A stretch of 64,000 nt of DNA. It comes from Constrictibacter sp. MBR-5. Its GTDB lineage: Bacteria; Pseudomonadota; Alphaproteobacteria; JAJUGE01. Under the pieces are notes generated by a model. That model ran no database searches. It was given only the letters and a program-made list of their open reading frames with translations, and was not told the DNA's origin. The stretch spans positions 558,001 to 622,000 of the forward strand of contig NZ_JBEPTK010000002.1 in NCBI RefSeq assembly GCF_040549485.1. Reading direction: 5' to 3'. Made by a program: the position numbers and the translations under genes. Shown one piece after another: positions 1-7,775 of the stretch (the first letter of the stretch is position 1; every line of letters starts with the position of its first letter).

Positions 1-855
1 TGGGTTGCGGGGATGGATGCGTTCGAGGCGATCACGCATGCGATGACCACCCTGTCCACCGGCGGTTTCTCGACGTCGGACAGCTCGCTGGCGTATTTCG
101 ACAGCGCTTGGGTCGACGCGGTCGCCACGATCTTCATGCTGGCCGGCGGCATACCCTTCGTTCTCTACGTTCAGGCACTGAGGGGAGAGCCCGCGGCCCT
201 CTGGCGTGACCCGCAGGTTCGCGCACTCGTCGGGGCGCTCGCGATCGTCGTGATGGTGATCGTTCTCTGGCTGTGGCTACACCAGGGCATGAACCCATAC
301 ACGGCGTTCCGCCACACCGCCCTCAATGTCGTTTCCGTGGTCACGACGACCGGCTTTGCCTCGACCGACTACAGCCAGTGGGGTGGGTTCGCCGTTCTCG
401 CCTTCTTCTTCCTGACCTTCGCCGGTGGCTGTACGGGATCCACCTCCGGCGGCATCAAGGTCTTCCGGTTTCTGGTGGGCGGGATCCTGCTTGCGGCGCA
501 GATCAAGCGGCTGGCGCACCCGAACACCGTGTTCGTGCGGAAATTCGGTGGCCGCCCCCTCGGCGAGGATGTCATCGTCTCCGTCTCGGTCTTTATTTTC
601 CTGTACGTGGCCGTGGTCGCGCTGTTGTCGGCCGGCCTCTCGCTGCAGGGGCTCGATTTCATCACCGCGGCGAGTGGCGCCGCCACCGCCGTCTCCAATG
701 TCGGCCCCGGGCTTGGCCCAATCATCGGGCCCGTAGGCAACTTTCAGCCGTTGCCGGATGGGGCGAAGTGGCTCCTTTCCCTGGGAATGCTGCTCGGCCG
801 CCTGGAATTCTTTACGATCCTGGTGCTGCTCACGCCGGCATTCTGGCGCGGCTGA
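1..855 (+). CDS. trkH: TrkH-type potassium uptake membrane subunit, 5' truncated by the window edge
   Basis: This is the membrane-spanning, K+-conducting subunit of a Trk/Ktr-type potassium transporter. The reading frame is already open at base 1, so the N-terminal part (roughly 200 residues compared with the usual 480 or so) lies outside the window. The visible portion has alternating hydrophobic helices and three of the four pore-loop repeats: STGGFST near the start, VVTTTGFAST around residue 115, and AVSNVGPGLG near residue 230. The GGCTGSTSGGIK stretch between loops is also typical of TrkH. A regulatory TrkA/KtrA-type partner is not visible here. The gene ends at a TGA and is followed by convergent genes. 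Confidence 0.93.
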   Translation, partial: WVAGMDAFEAITHAMTTLSTGGFSTSDSSLAYFDSAWVDAVATIFMLAGGIPFVLYVQALRGEPAALWRDPQVRALVGALAIVVMVIVLWLWLHQGMNPYTAFRHTALNVVSVVTTTGFASTDYSQWGGFAVLAFFFLTFAGGCTGSTSGGIKVFRFLVGGILLAAQIKRLAHPNTVFVRKFGGRPLGEDVIVSVSVFIFLYVAVVALLSAGLSLQGLDFITAASGAATAVSNVGPGLGPIIGPVGNFQPLPDGAKWLLSLGMLLGRLEFFTILVLLTPAFWRG

Positions 856-868
856 GGGTGGGTTGCGG

Positions 869-1144
869 TCAGCGCGGGCGCCAATAGGGCGGCAGCCGCT
901 CGCCGCGGGGACCCGCGCCATTCACGCCGCCCGTCGGCGGCACAGGCGACGGCGTCGAAGGCTCCGCCCGAGAGAATTCCGGCGGAGGGTGGACGGCTGG
1001 CGACTGGCCAGACGTTCCGCCCACCGCCTGACGCACGAGAGCGACGATCCGGTCTGTCGCGGCGCGTTCACCTGATCGGCGACCCGCTTCCAGGATACGG
1101 GCGGAGAGATCACGAATCTCACGTTCGAGATCGTCGGTCGGCAT
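869..1144 (-). CDS. Small hypothetical protein, helical N-terminus and proline-rich tail
   Basis: A 91-residue product that I do not recognise. The ATG lies 80 bases downstream of the OmpA-like gene on the same strand, so the two may be co-transcribed. The N-terminal 45 residues look like one charged amphipathic helix (DDLEREIRDLSARILEAG). The rest is rich in Pro, Ser and Gly (PSTPSPVPPTGG) and probably disordered. There is no signal peptide or membrane segment. No clear Shine-Dalgarno precedes the ATG. The call rests on protein-like composition and on the lack of any better gene in this gap; it could be non-coding. Confidence 0.5.
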   Translation of the reverse strand: MPTDDLEREIRDLSARILEAGRRSGERAATDRIVALVRQAVGGTSGQSPAVHPPPEFSRAEPSTPSPVPPTGGVNGAGPRGERLPPYWRPR

Positions 1145-1224
1145 GCGGCGGCTCTGCTGGATTGACGCAGCGGCAGCGTGCCCACAGTTCTCCGAAATGT
1201 CGAGGTGGCATCGCGCCTGTGCGG

Positions 1225-1950
1225 TCAGCGTGCGAGTTCGATCTCGACGCGTCTGCTCTTCTCCGCAGACCGGTTCGACTGATCGGGCAGGGCAGGGTCG
1301 ATGCCCTCCCAGTCCATGGCGATCCGATCCCCCGGCACGCCCGCTTTCTTGAAGGCCGCGGCAACGCTCTCGACGCGCTTGCGCGACAGGGCGAGGTTGA
1401 GTTCTCGTGAACCGGTCGAATCGGTGAAGCCGCGCAGCCGTACCTGCAGGCCGTCTGCTGCCGCGCGCTCTGCGAGGGGCGTGATCGCGCGCCGGGCGGC
1501 GGCATCGAGAGACGAGGCGCCGATGCCGAAGTATACCGCCGTCGGTTCTGGCACCGTCGAAACAGGCGGGGGTCGGGAACCAGCGGAGGCGAGCGGCGCC
1601 TCGGCCGCGGCTCCCGATCCAGCTGATGCCGCAGCTGGCGCGGGTGTCTCCATGGCGGGACTCGGCGCGGTGGCCGCCGTCGCGGCGGGCGGGCGCGGCT
1701 GTTCGATAACCCGCTGGGCTTCCGCGAGGGCACGGCGGCAGGCACTCTCGTTGTCCAGATCGGCAAATGCGGCCGCTGCCTGCGCAAGGACACCCGCCTC
1801 GCGCCGCGCGGCCTCTGCCGGCATCGTCGACAATCGCTGCTGCATCGCGGTCGCCTCTCCCGCGCAATCCTGAGCCTTGACAGCGCCGGCGCAAGCCAGG
1901 AGCGAGAACGCCGCCGCTGCGGCCATCATCGGTCTAGCCATCCGGATCAT
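1225..1950 (-). CDS. OmpA-family outer-membrane/peptidoglycan-binding protein
   Basis: An exported protein with a C-terminal OmpA-like peptidoglycan-binding domain. The start at 1950 (alternative ATG at 1941) places a hydrophobic signal sequence at the N-terminus (MMAAAAAFSLLACAGAVKA). Cleavage probably follows AVKA, although LLAC is a weak lipobox. Residues 25-85 are Ala-rich and helical, followed by a Pro/Ala linker and the OmpA domain over about the last 110 residues. That domain shows the GFTDSTGSRELNLALSRKR core and a terminal RRVEIEL strand, the part that holds the diaminopimelate site in the family. There is no N-terminal beta-barrel, so it resembles small periplasmic or Pal-like OmpA proteins. 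Confidence 0.85.
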   Translation of the reverse strand: MIRMARPMMAAAAAFSLLACAGAVKAQDCAGEATAMQQRLSTMPAEAARREAGVLAQAAAAFADLDNESACRRALAEAQRVIEQPRPPAATAATAPSPAMETPAPAAASAGSGAAAEAPLASAGSRPPPVSTVPEPTAVYFGIGASSLDAAARRAITPLAERAAADGLQVRLRGFTDSTGSRELNLALSRKRVESVAAAFKKAGVPGDRIAMDWEGIDPALPDQSNRSAEKSRRVEIELAR

Positions 1951-2111
1951 CCAGGATTCTGCGTGGGGAGCGACATTCAGCGGACAACGTGGCCGGTGGT
2001 GGCCGGTTCCGCGAATTGCGCGCCGGTCCGTGCCCCGTATAGTGCACGGCTGGAGCGGCGAGGCATAGGTTGGGCAGGGGCGATGATTTTGCGTCTCCAC
2101 GGCGTGATACG

Positions 2112-3200
2112 ATGACGACGCTGGATCTCCGCGCGCGAATGACGGCATTCGCGTCGGAGCAGGTACGCCCGCGTCCCGATCTGGCGACGCTGCATGAGTT
2201 GCCGCCCGATGTCTGGCGCGCGCTGGGCGATGCTGGACTGATGGGACTCGGCGTGCCGAGCGCCTTCGGCGGCACCGACGTTCAGCCGGAGGAGCAGGCG
2301 GCGCTGGGCGAAATCCTCGTCGCCGTCGGCCGCAATCTCGGGGTCTCCACCATCTGGCAAGGCCACAACACGCTCACCCGGTACCTGTTCGGGTTTGCGA
2401 ACGAAGCCCAGAAGGAAAAATGGCTGCCGCGACTGGCGGCGGGCGAGACGACGGTGGCCGTGGCGATATCCGAGCCCGGGGTCGGCGCGCACCCCAAGCA
2501 CCTCGCCACCCGCGCGACTCGCGCAGGCGGTCGCTGGCGCCTCGATGGTCGAAAGGCCTATGTGACGAACGGGCCGCTTGCCAGCCTGTTCGCGGTCCTC
2601 GCCGTCAGTGGCGAGGACGGCGGCCGAAAGCGCTACAGCGTGTTCCTCGTCGAGCGCGATACGCCCGGTCTCGGCTTCGGCGAAGGCCATGTCGGCGAGA
2701 GGCTTCTGCCGGCCGGGCACTGTGGGCTGATACTCGACGGCTGCGAAGTTGGTGACGACGCTGTGCTGGCGCCGTTGCACGACGCCTATCGCGCCGTCGC
2801 CCAGCCCTTGCGGGACGTCGAGGACCTTCTGCGATTGGGGCCGCTGGTCGGCGCGATTCTCGCGCAGGTGGATCTGATCGCCGAGCGGGCCAGCCTGGGC
2901 GAGGAGGATCGCGAGGCTGTCGGCGGCCTCCTCGCTCGTGCCGACGGGCTTCGCGCGCTGCGTCGTGCGGCTTTCGCCGCCGATCCCACGGCGCGGCAGC
3001 CGCTGCTCCTCGCCGTCGTCGGGATCGCTCGTGATGCCCAATCGATTCTCGATGGCATCCGCGAACGGACCGGCCTGTCCGAAGACCCGGTACTGTCCCG
3101 TTTTGCGGCTGACATGGGCGTCATTCTGGGAATCGCGCGCTATGTCGAGCGCAGCCGGCTCCGGGGGCTGGCCGATGCGCGGCTCGGGCGGGTAGATTGA
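2112..3200 (+). CDS. Acyl-CoA dehydrogenase-like flavoprotein
   Basis: A 362-residue protein with the acyl-CoA dehydrogenase layout: a helical N-terminal domain, a central beta domain (AVAISEPGVGAHPKHLATRA, then GGRWRLDGRKAYVTNG) and a helical C-terminal domain. In the family, FAD abstracts hydride from an acyl-CoA beta carbon. The usual C-terminal YEGT-type segment with the catalytic Glu is not recognisable, so activity on a standard acyl-CoA is uncertain. I chose the ATG at 2112 because the protein-like sequence begins there; a TTG 42 bases upstream is less likely. It is followed after 22 bases by an FMN-dependent hydroxy-acid dehydrogenase, suggesting one operon. Confidence 0.85.
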   Translation: MTTLDLRARMTAFASEQVRPRPDLATLHELPPDVWRALGDAGLMGLGVPSAFGGTDVQPEEQAALGEILVAVGRNLGVSTIWQGHNTLTRYLFGFANEAQKEKWLPRLAAGETTVAVAISEPGVGAHPKHLATRATRAGGRWRLDGRKAYVTNGPLASLFAVLAVSGEDGGRKRYSVFLVERDTPGLGFGEGHVGERLLPAGHCGLILDGCEVGDDAVLAPLHDAYRAVAQPLRDVEDLLRLGPLVGAILAQVDLIAERASLGEEDREAVGGLLARADGLRALRRAAFAADPTARQPLLLAVVGIARDAQSILDGIRERTGLSEDPVLSRFAADMGVILGIARYVERSRLRGLADARLGRVD

Positions 3201-3222
3201 CGCCGACATTCTGGAGGAAAAG

Positions 3223-4317
3223 ATGCTGAACGACGCCGGAGAGGGATTCCTCAACCTGCACGAAATCGTGCGCGCGGCGCGCCTGAAGCTGCCGCTGCAC
3301 ACATGGGACTATCTGATCGGCGGAACCGAGTCGGAGACGACTGTCCGGCGCAACCGGCACGCACTGGACACGGTGGCCTTCCGTCCGCGCGTCCTGCGTG
3401 ACGTCTCGTCGATCGACTGCTCGTCGAGCCTCTTCGGCGTGAAGACGCGACTGCCGGTGGCACTGGCGCCGATCGGCGGGCTCGAATCCTTCGATGCCGG
3501 CGGCGCCGCGACCGGCGCCAAGGCGGCGGGCGAATTCGGCGTGTTCCATATCGTCAGTTCGGTATGCCAGCCGGGGCTCGAGCCCGCGGCGGAGGCTTCG
3601 AGTGGTCCGAAGATCTTTCAGCTCTATGTCCGAGGCGACGACGCCTGGATCGACGACCACGTCCACCGCGCTAAGGCGGCAGGATATAATGCCTTCTGCC
3701 TGACCGTCGATACCGCCGTCTATAGCCGCCGGGAGCGCGATATCGCACGGCGTTTCGTGAAGCCCTGGCGCACGCGTGCCGCGGGCCTCAGCTATCAGGC
3801 CGGACTGACCTGGGACCATGTGAAGCGGTTCAAGGACCAGCATGACCTGCCGCTGATCCTGAAGGGGATCGCGACGGCGGAAGATGCCGTGGTCGCGTGC
3901 GAGCACGGGGTCGATGTCGTCTACGTGTCGAACCATGGCGGTCGCCAGCTCGATCACGGTCGCGGGTCCTTCGACGTCCTGCCGGAGGTGGTCGACGCGG
4001 TCGCCAAGCGGGCGAAGGTCATGGTGGATGGCGCTTTCTGCCGTGGCACCGATATCTTGAAGGCGATCGCCGTCGGCGCCGACGCTGTCGGCATCGGTCG
4101 GCTGTACGGCTACGGCATGGCCGCGGGCGGACAGGCGGGTGTCGTCCGAATGCTGGAACTCCTGGAAGAGGAAATCGTCGAGAGCATGGGCCTTCTCGGC
4201 GTGGCCAGTCTCGCCGAGTTGGACCGGTCTTTCCTGCACCCCGCCGCATCGGTGGTGGAGCCGCATGTCCACAGCGCGTTCCCGCATCTCAGCCTCGACG
4301 AACGCGACTATCGCTGA
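3223..4317 (+). CDS. FMN-dependent alpha-hydroxy-acid dehydrogenase (LldD/glycolate oxidase family)
   Basis: A 364-residue TIM-barrel flavoenzyme of the family that oxidises L-2-hydroxy acids (lactate, glycolate, mandelate) to 2-oxo acids. The active-site signature SNHGGRQLDHG is intact, with the proton-accepting His at residue 238 and the substrate-binding Arg at 241. The FMN-binding stretches LPVALAPIGG, LTVDT, LILKGI and GADAVGIGRLYGYG are all present. No transmembrane segment is seen. A strong ribosome site (GGAGG) lies just before the ATG. The substrate cannot be told from sequence. The upstream acyl-CoA dehydrogenase-like gene is probably co-transcribed, and a large hairpin follows the stop. 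Confidence 0.93.
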   Translation: MLNDAGEGFLNLHEIVRAARLKLPLHTWDYLIGGTESETTVRRNRHALDTVAFRPRVLRDVSSIDCSSSLFGVKTRLPVALAPIGGLESFDAGGAATGAKAAGEFGVFHIVSSVCQPGLEPAAEASSGPKIFQLYVRGDDAWIDDHVHRAKAAGYNAFCLTVDTAVYSRRERDIARRFVKPWRTRAAGLSYQAGLTWDHVKRFKDQHDLPLILKGIATAEDAVVACEHGVDVVYVSNHGGRQLDHGRGSFDVLPEVVDAVAKRAKVMVDGAFCRGTDILKAIAVGADAVGIGRLYGYGMAAGGQAGVVRMLELLEEEIVESMGLLGVASLAELDRSFLHPAASVVEPHVHSAFPHLSLDERDYR

Positions 4318-4322
4318 GCGGT

Positions 4323-4355
4323 GGGCCGTGCGCCCCGATCCGGGGTGCACGGCCC
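4323..4355. terminator. Hairpin between convergent genes
   Basis: A long inverted repeat lies between the convergent hydroxy-acid dehydrogenase and DUF465 genes. The outer stem of 9 bp (GGGCCGTGC with GCACGGCCC) encloses a 5-bp inner stem (CCCCG with CGGGG) around an ATC loop. There is no strong T-tract, so its role as a bidirectional terminator is inferred from symmetry and position. Confidence 0.6.
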
Positions 4356-4360
4356 GGTTG

Positions 4361-4552
4361 TCAGGCCGACGCTACGGCGGGGCTGCTGCGCCGCTGGAGA
4401 TCGGTAATCTCGTCCTTGAGTTTGAGCTTCTGCTTTTTGAGGGCTGACATCCGGACTTCGTCCGGTGCCGGTTTGGCGTTCTCGGTCTCGATTTCCCGTT
4501 CGATTTCTGCGTGCTTCGCCATGAGCGAATTGAGCCGAACCGCCAAATCCAT
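4361..4552 (-). CDS. DUF465 (YdcH-like) small coiled-coil protein
   Basis: A 63-residue charged helical protein, MDLAVRLNSLMAKHAEIERE and so on, matching the DUF465/YdcH family common in alphaproteobacteria. The pattern of heptad-like hydrophobics with Glu/Lys pairs (KKQKLKLKDEITDLQRR) predicts a helical hairpin or coiled coil. Family members have no firmly assigned function. The start at 4552 is supported by an AGGAGA ribosome site in the mRNA. It stands alone, convergent with the upstream dehydrogenase. Confidence 0.9.
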   Translation of the reverse strand: MDLAVRLNSLMAKHAEIEREIETENAKPAPDEVRMSALKKQKLKLKDEITDLQRRSSPAVASA

Positions 4553-4715
4553 GTGTCTCTCCTTGCGTTTTCCGGTCCTGTTTGACCGGTGGCCGGGGAC
4601 TCTGCCATGATCCTGGTGCATGGCAGCAATGCGACGGACGGGTAGCTTCAGTCGTCCGTCATACAGTTGACATAGCGAGCGCTACGCGCGGGTCAAATAG
4701 CTGCTGGAGGCCGAC

Positions 4716-5546
4716 GTGAAGAATATCCTCGTGCCTGTGAACGAATCGGACGGCCTCCCGTCGATGATCGAGACCGCCGTGCTCGTCGCCGAGATGTTCG
4801 AAGGTCACATCGAAGGGCTGCGCGTGCGCCAGGATACGAGCGCCGTCCTTGCCGCCGACGACCTCGGGGCGGCGTCGCCGGCGCTGTTGGAGAACTTCGA
4901 CCGGGAGGAGGCGGAGCGGGGCCGCCGCGCGCGTGAGGTCTTCGAGGGATATCTGCAGGGGCGGCACCGCGACGCCGGCGGGCGCTTCACGTCGAGTTGG
5001 CTTCAGGTGAACGCGTCGGACACCGATGTCGGCGGCCATGGCCGCCTGTTCGACGTCATCGTCGTCGGCCGTCCGACCCGGGCGCGGACATCGCCGCCGG
5101 TCTCGGTCCTCGAAGCGGCGCTGTTCGAAACCGGCCGGCCCATCCTGATCGCACCGCCGACACCTCCCGTCGGCCTGGGCAAGGAAGTCGTGATCGCCTG
5201 GAACGGCAGCACGGAGACGGCTCTGACCATAGCGCACGGCATGCCCTATCTGGCACGGGCCCGGCAGATCACCGTCCTTACGATAGAGGGCGGCACGGTT
5301 CCGGGGCCGACCGGCACGGAAGTAGCGGCGAAGCTTCGCCGACATGGATTCGCCGTCGACGCGGTCACCATTCCCCCAAACGGCCGTTCGGTCGGGGAGG
5401 CGATCCTCGAGGAATCGTCGAGGCTCGGCGCCGACCTGCTGCTCAAGGGCGGCTACACCCAGAGCCGGCTGAGGCAGATGATCTTCGGCGGCGCGACGCA
5501 CCATATCCTGGCCGAGGCAACCCTGCCTGTGCTGATGGCCCACTAG
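4716..5546 (+). CDS. Tandem-domain universal stress protein (UspA family)
   Basis: A 276-residue cytosolic protein made of two UspA-like alpha/beta domains. The first starts at MKNILVPVNES. The second starts near residue 155 at KEVVIAWNGS and ends with the family's C-terminal GATHHILAEATLPVLMAH. The second domain keeps the conserved glycine-rich turn region associated with ATP binding (GGYTQSRLRQMIFGG); the first is degenerate. The start is a GTG preceded by GGAGG. Such proteins are usually induced by starvation or stress, but no promoter evidence was found here. Confidence 0.92.
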   Translation: MKNILVPVNESDGLPSMIETAVLVAEMFEGHIEGLRVRQDTSAVLAADDLGAASPALLENFDREEAERGRRAREVFEGYLQGRHRDAGGRFTSSWLQVNASDTDVGGHGRLFDVIVVGRPTRARTSPPVSVLEAALFETGRPILIAPPTPPVGLGKEVVIAWNGSTETALTIAHGMPYLARARQITVLTIEGGTVPGPTGTEVAAKLRRHGFAVDAVTIPPNGRSVGEAILEESSRLGADLLLKGGYTQSRLRQMIFGGATHHILAEATLPVLMAH

Positions 5547-5553
5547 GGACGGC

Positions 5554-5601
5554 GCGTACCCCGGCTCAGCGTACCCCCCAGCTCGCGTACCCCCCGGCTC
5601 A
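5554..5601. repeat. Three short tandem repeats
   Basis: Three imperfect copies of a 15-17 base unit beginning GCGTACCCC and ending GCTC(A) follow one another at 5554-5568, 5569-5584 and 5585-5601. They differ mainly in the length of the C run. They fill the gap after the universal stress gene and run into the stop codon of the convergent metallophosphoesterase. No function is evident; they look like slippage products. Confidence 0.7.
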
Positions 5602-6417
5602 GCGGATCGTGCGGCCGTCCTTGAGGAAGGGGAAGGGGCCATCCCAACTACCGATCGGCACGAGGTGCGATAGAAGCCCGTGGGCCGTCCATCGATGCAC
5701 GGCGAAGGCCGGGGGTTCCATCATGTAGGCGAGCGGTGCGCCCTCGGTCGTGTCGAGCGCGAACTGGTAGCAGGTGGACGGCACCGTCGACGCGATCGTC
5801 CCGCCGAAGCGGACATGCATCGCGCGGTGCACATGGCCCGACACGACACGCTCGACCTGAACGTTGTCGGCAATGATCGCCTTGAACGCATCCAACCCGC
5901 CGAAGCCGCCGCGGTCGATCTCTGGAAGTCCCGTGGGGAAAGGCGGGTGATGCAGGGCGACGATCGTCGGCCGCGCCGGCGCCTCGGCCAAGCGCGCGGC
6001 GAGCCAGGAGAGGCGCTCATCGCAGAGTGCGCCGCTTCCGGCTCCCGGAACGGTGCAGTCGAGGGCGACGAGGCGCAGGGGGCCCGCGTCGTCGATCGTG
6101 AATTGGATGAAGTCGCCGTCCTGCGGCATCCATGGCGCATCGGTGAACGCGGCACGCATCGCATCGCGGCCATCGTGATTGCCGGGAATGGCGTAAAAGG
6201 GCGCGCGGAGGGCCGCGGCGATCTCCCTGAACGCGGCGTATTCCGCGGGCGTCCGGCGCTCGACCAGGTCGCCCGTATGGAGAACGAGGGTCGGCTGCGG
6301 CTCAAGCGCGTTTATCTGGGCGATGCAGCGGGCGAGCGCCTCCGCGGTGTCGATCCGCCCGCCCGCCGCCGGTCGCGCGGGATCGATGTGCGTGTCGCCG
6401 ATCTGGACGACGATCAC
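5599..6417 (-). CDS. Class III cyclic-nucleotide-phosphodiesterase-like metallophosphoesterase
   Basis: A 272-residue calcineurin-fold phosphoesterase related to CpdA. All metal-binding blocks are present in order: QIGDTHID at the N-terminus, LHTGDLVE near residue 48, IPGNHDG near 77, ALHHPPF near 157 and SGHVHR near 195. In the family these bind two divalent metals and hydrolyse phosphodiesters such as cAMP, but substrates vary. There is no signal peptide, so it is cytosolic. Its ATG overlaps the TGA of the upstream aminotransferase by four bases (ATGA), so the two are translationally coupled. Confidence 0.9.
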   Translation of the reverse strand: MIVVQIGDTHIDPARPAAGGRIDTAEALARCIAQINALEPQPTLVLHTGDLVERRTPAEYAAFREIAAALRAPFYAIPGNHDGRDAMRAAFTDAPWMPQDGDFIQFTIDDAGPLRLVALDCTVPGAGSGALCDERLSWLAARLAEAPARPTIVALHHPPFPTGLPEIDRGGFGGLDAFKAIIADNVQVERVVSGHVHRAMHVRFGGTIASTVPSTCYQFALDTTEGAPLAYMMEPPAFAVHRWTAHGLLSHLVPIGSWDGPFPFLKDGRTIR

Positions 6418-7619
6418 GGCGCTGTCTCCACCCCGGGCTGTGGCGTGTCCGCCAGATAGGCGATGGCCGCGGCGGTCCCACCCTGTCCATGCGGGACTCT
6501 TGCCGCCCGCAGCGCCGCCTCAACGCTGGCGATCGTGCCCAGGATCATGGGCTCGTTGAGGTCGCCGAGGTGGCCGATCCTGAAGACGCGACCGGAGAGC
6601 GTGCCGAGGCCGCCGCCGATCGAGACGTTGAACCGATTGAGGCAGATCCGCCGCACAGCCTCGGCGTCATGACCCTCCGGCATCAGAACGGCGCTCACCG
6701 AATCCGAGAACACACGTGGATCCGATGCGTAGAGTTCTGGTCCGCCGCCGACGCTCCATGCAGCGATCGCCCGCCGGACGGCCTCGGCCAGCCGGTGATG
6801 TCGCGCGAAGATCGCCTCCGTGCCCTCCTCCCGGATCATCCGGACCGCCTCCTGCATGCCGAACCAGAGGTGCACTGCGGCCGTGCCGGAGAAGCCCGTT
6901 TGGCGTCCGTCGCTCAGCAGGTTGCGCCAGTCCCAGTAGCTGCGGGCGCAGCGCGCCGATTGCGTTGCGGCCAGTGCCTTGCCGCTGATCCCGTTGAACG
7001 ACATGCCGGCCGGTAGCATCAACCCCTTCTGCGACCCACCGACCGCCACGTCGACGCCCCATTCGTCCATGCGGAAGTCGAAGGACATCAGCGAGGAGAT
7101 GGTGTCGATCATGTAGAGCGCCGGGTGGCCAGCGGCGTCGATCGCCCGCCTGATGTCGGCGGCACGGTTGGCGACCCCGGTCGACGTCTCGTTGTGAACC
7201 AGCAGGACGGCGTGGATGTCACGTGCGGCGTCGGCGCGCAGCCGCGCCTCGACGGCAGCGGGGTCGACGCCCTTGCGCCAGTCACCGGGCAGCATCTCGG
7301 CTTCGACGCCGTGGGCCTTGGCCATCGCCGCCCAATGCAGCGCGAAATAGCCGGAATCGCAGACCAACACGCGGTCGCCCGGCGACAGCGTGTTGACCAG
7401 CGCGCCCTCCCAGGCGCCATGCCCCGATGCGGTGTAGACGACGATCGTCCCCTCGGTCTTCAGAGCGTACTTTAAGCCTTCGACGCACTCGTCGACGACG
7501 GCGCGGAAGTCCGTCTGCACGAAGTCGACCGCCGGACGGTTCATCGCGCGCAGGATGCGGTCAGGAATGTTCGTCGGACCGGGATTCTGGAAGAACTGGC
7601 GCCCGCGGATGACGGCCAT
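6414..7619 (-). CDS. Class V PLP-dependent aminotransferase (serine/alanine-glyoxylate type)
   Basis: A 401-residue fold-type I aminotransferase. The PLP-binding Lys is at residue 198 within VAVGGSQKGLMLP, and the preceding MIDTISSL holds the Asp that contacts the pyridine nitrogen. The start QNPGPTNIPDRILRAM and the segment YTASGHGAWEGAL are typical of the serine-glyoxylate and alanine-glyoxylate group; members also act on ureidoglycine or 2-aminoethylphosphonate-type substrates. The downstream phosphoesterase overlaps by four bases. The divergent neighbour is a ThDP enzyme, which may fit glyoxylate or C2/C3 metabolism, but the exact substrate is not determinable. Confidence 0.9.
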   Translation of the reverse strand: MAVIRGRQFFQNPGPTNIPDRILRAMNRPAVDFVQTDFRAVVDECVEGLKYALKTEGTIVVYTASGHGAWEGALVNTLSPGDRVLVCDSGYFALHWAAMAKAHGVEAEMLPGDWRKGVDPAAVEARLRADAARDIHAVLLVHNETSTGVANRAADIRRAIDAAGHPALYMIDTISSLMSFDFRMDEWGVDVAVGGSQKGLMLPAGMSFNGISGKALAATQSARCARSYWDWRNLLSDGRQTGFSGTAAVHLWFGMQEAVRMIREEGTEAIFARHHRLAEAVRRAIAAWSVGGGPELYASDPRVFSDSVSAVLMPEGHDAEAVRRICLNRFNVSIGGGLGTLSGRVFRIGHLGDLNEPMILGTIASVEAALRAARVPHGQGGTAAAIAYLADTPQPGVETAP

Positions 7620-7775
7620 GCGAAACTCCGGCTAAGCTTAGGTTCCGCGACTGATAGCACGAAGGCGATCGGTCCGGCGACGCCGACGGCGTCACCGCAA
7701 TCAAGGCAGCCGGCCCGGCTTGCCCTCGCGCGGAAGGTACCGACAGAATGGCGTCACGCCACAGGGAGGAAACCC

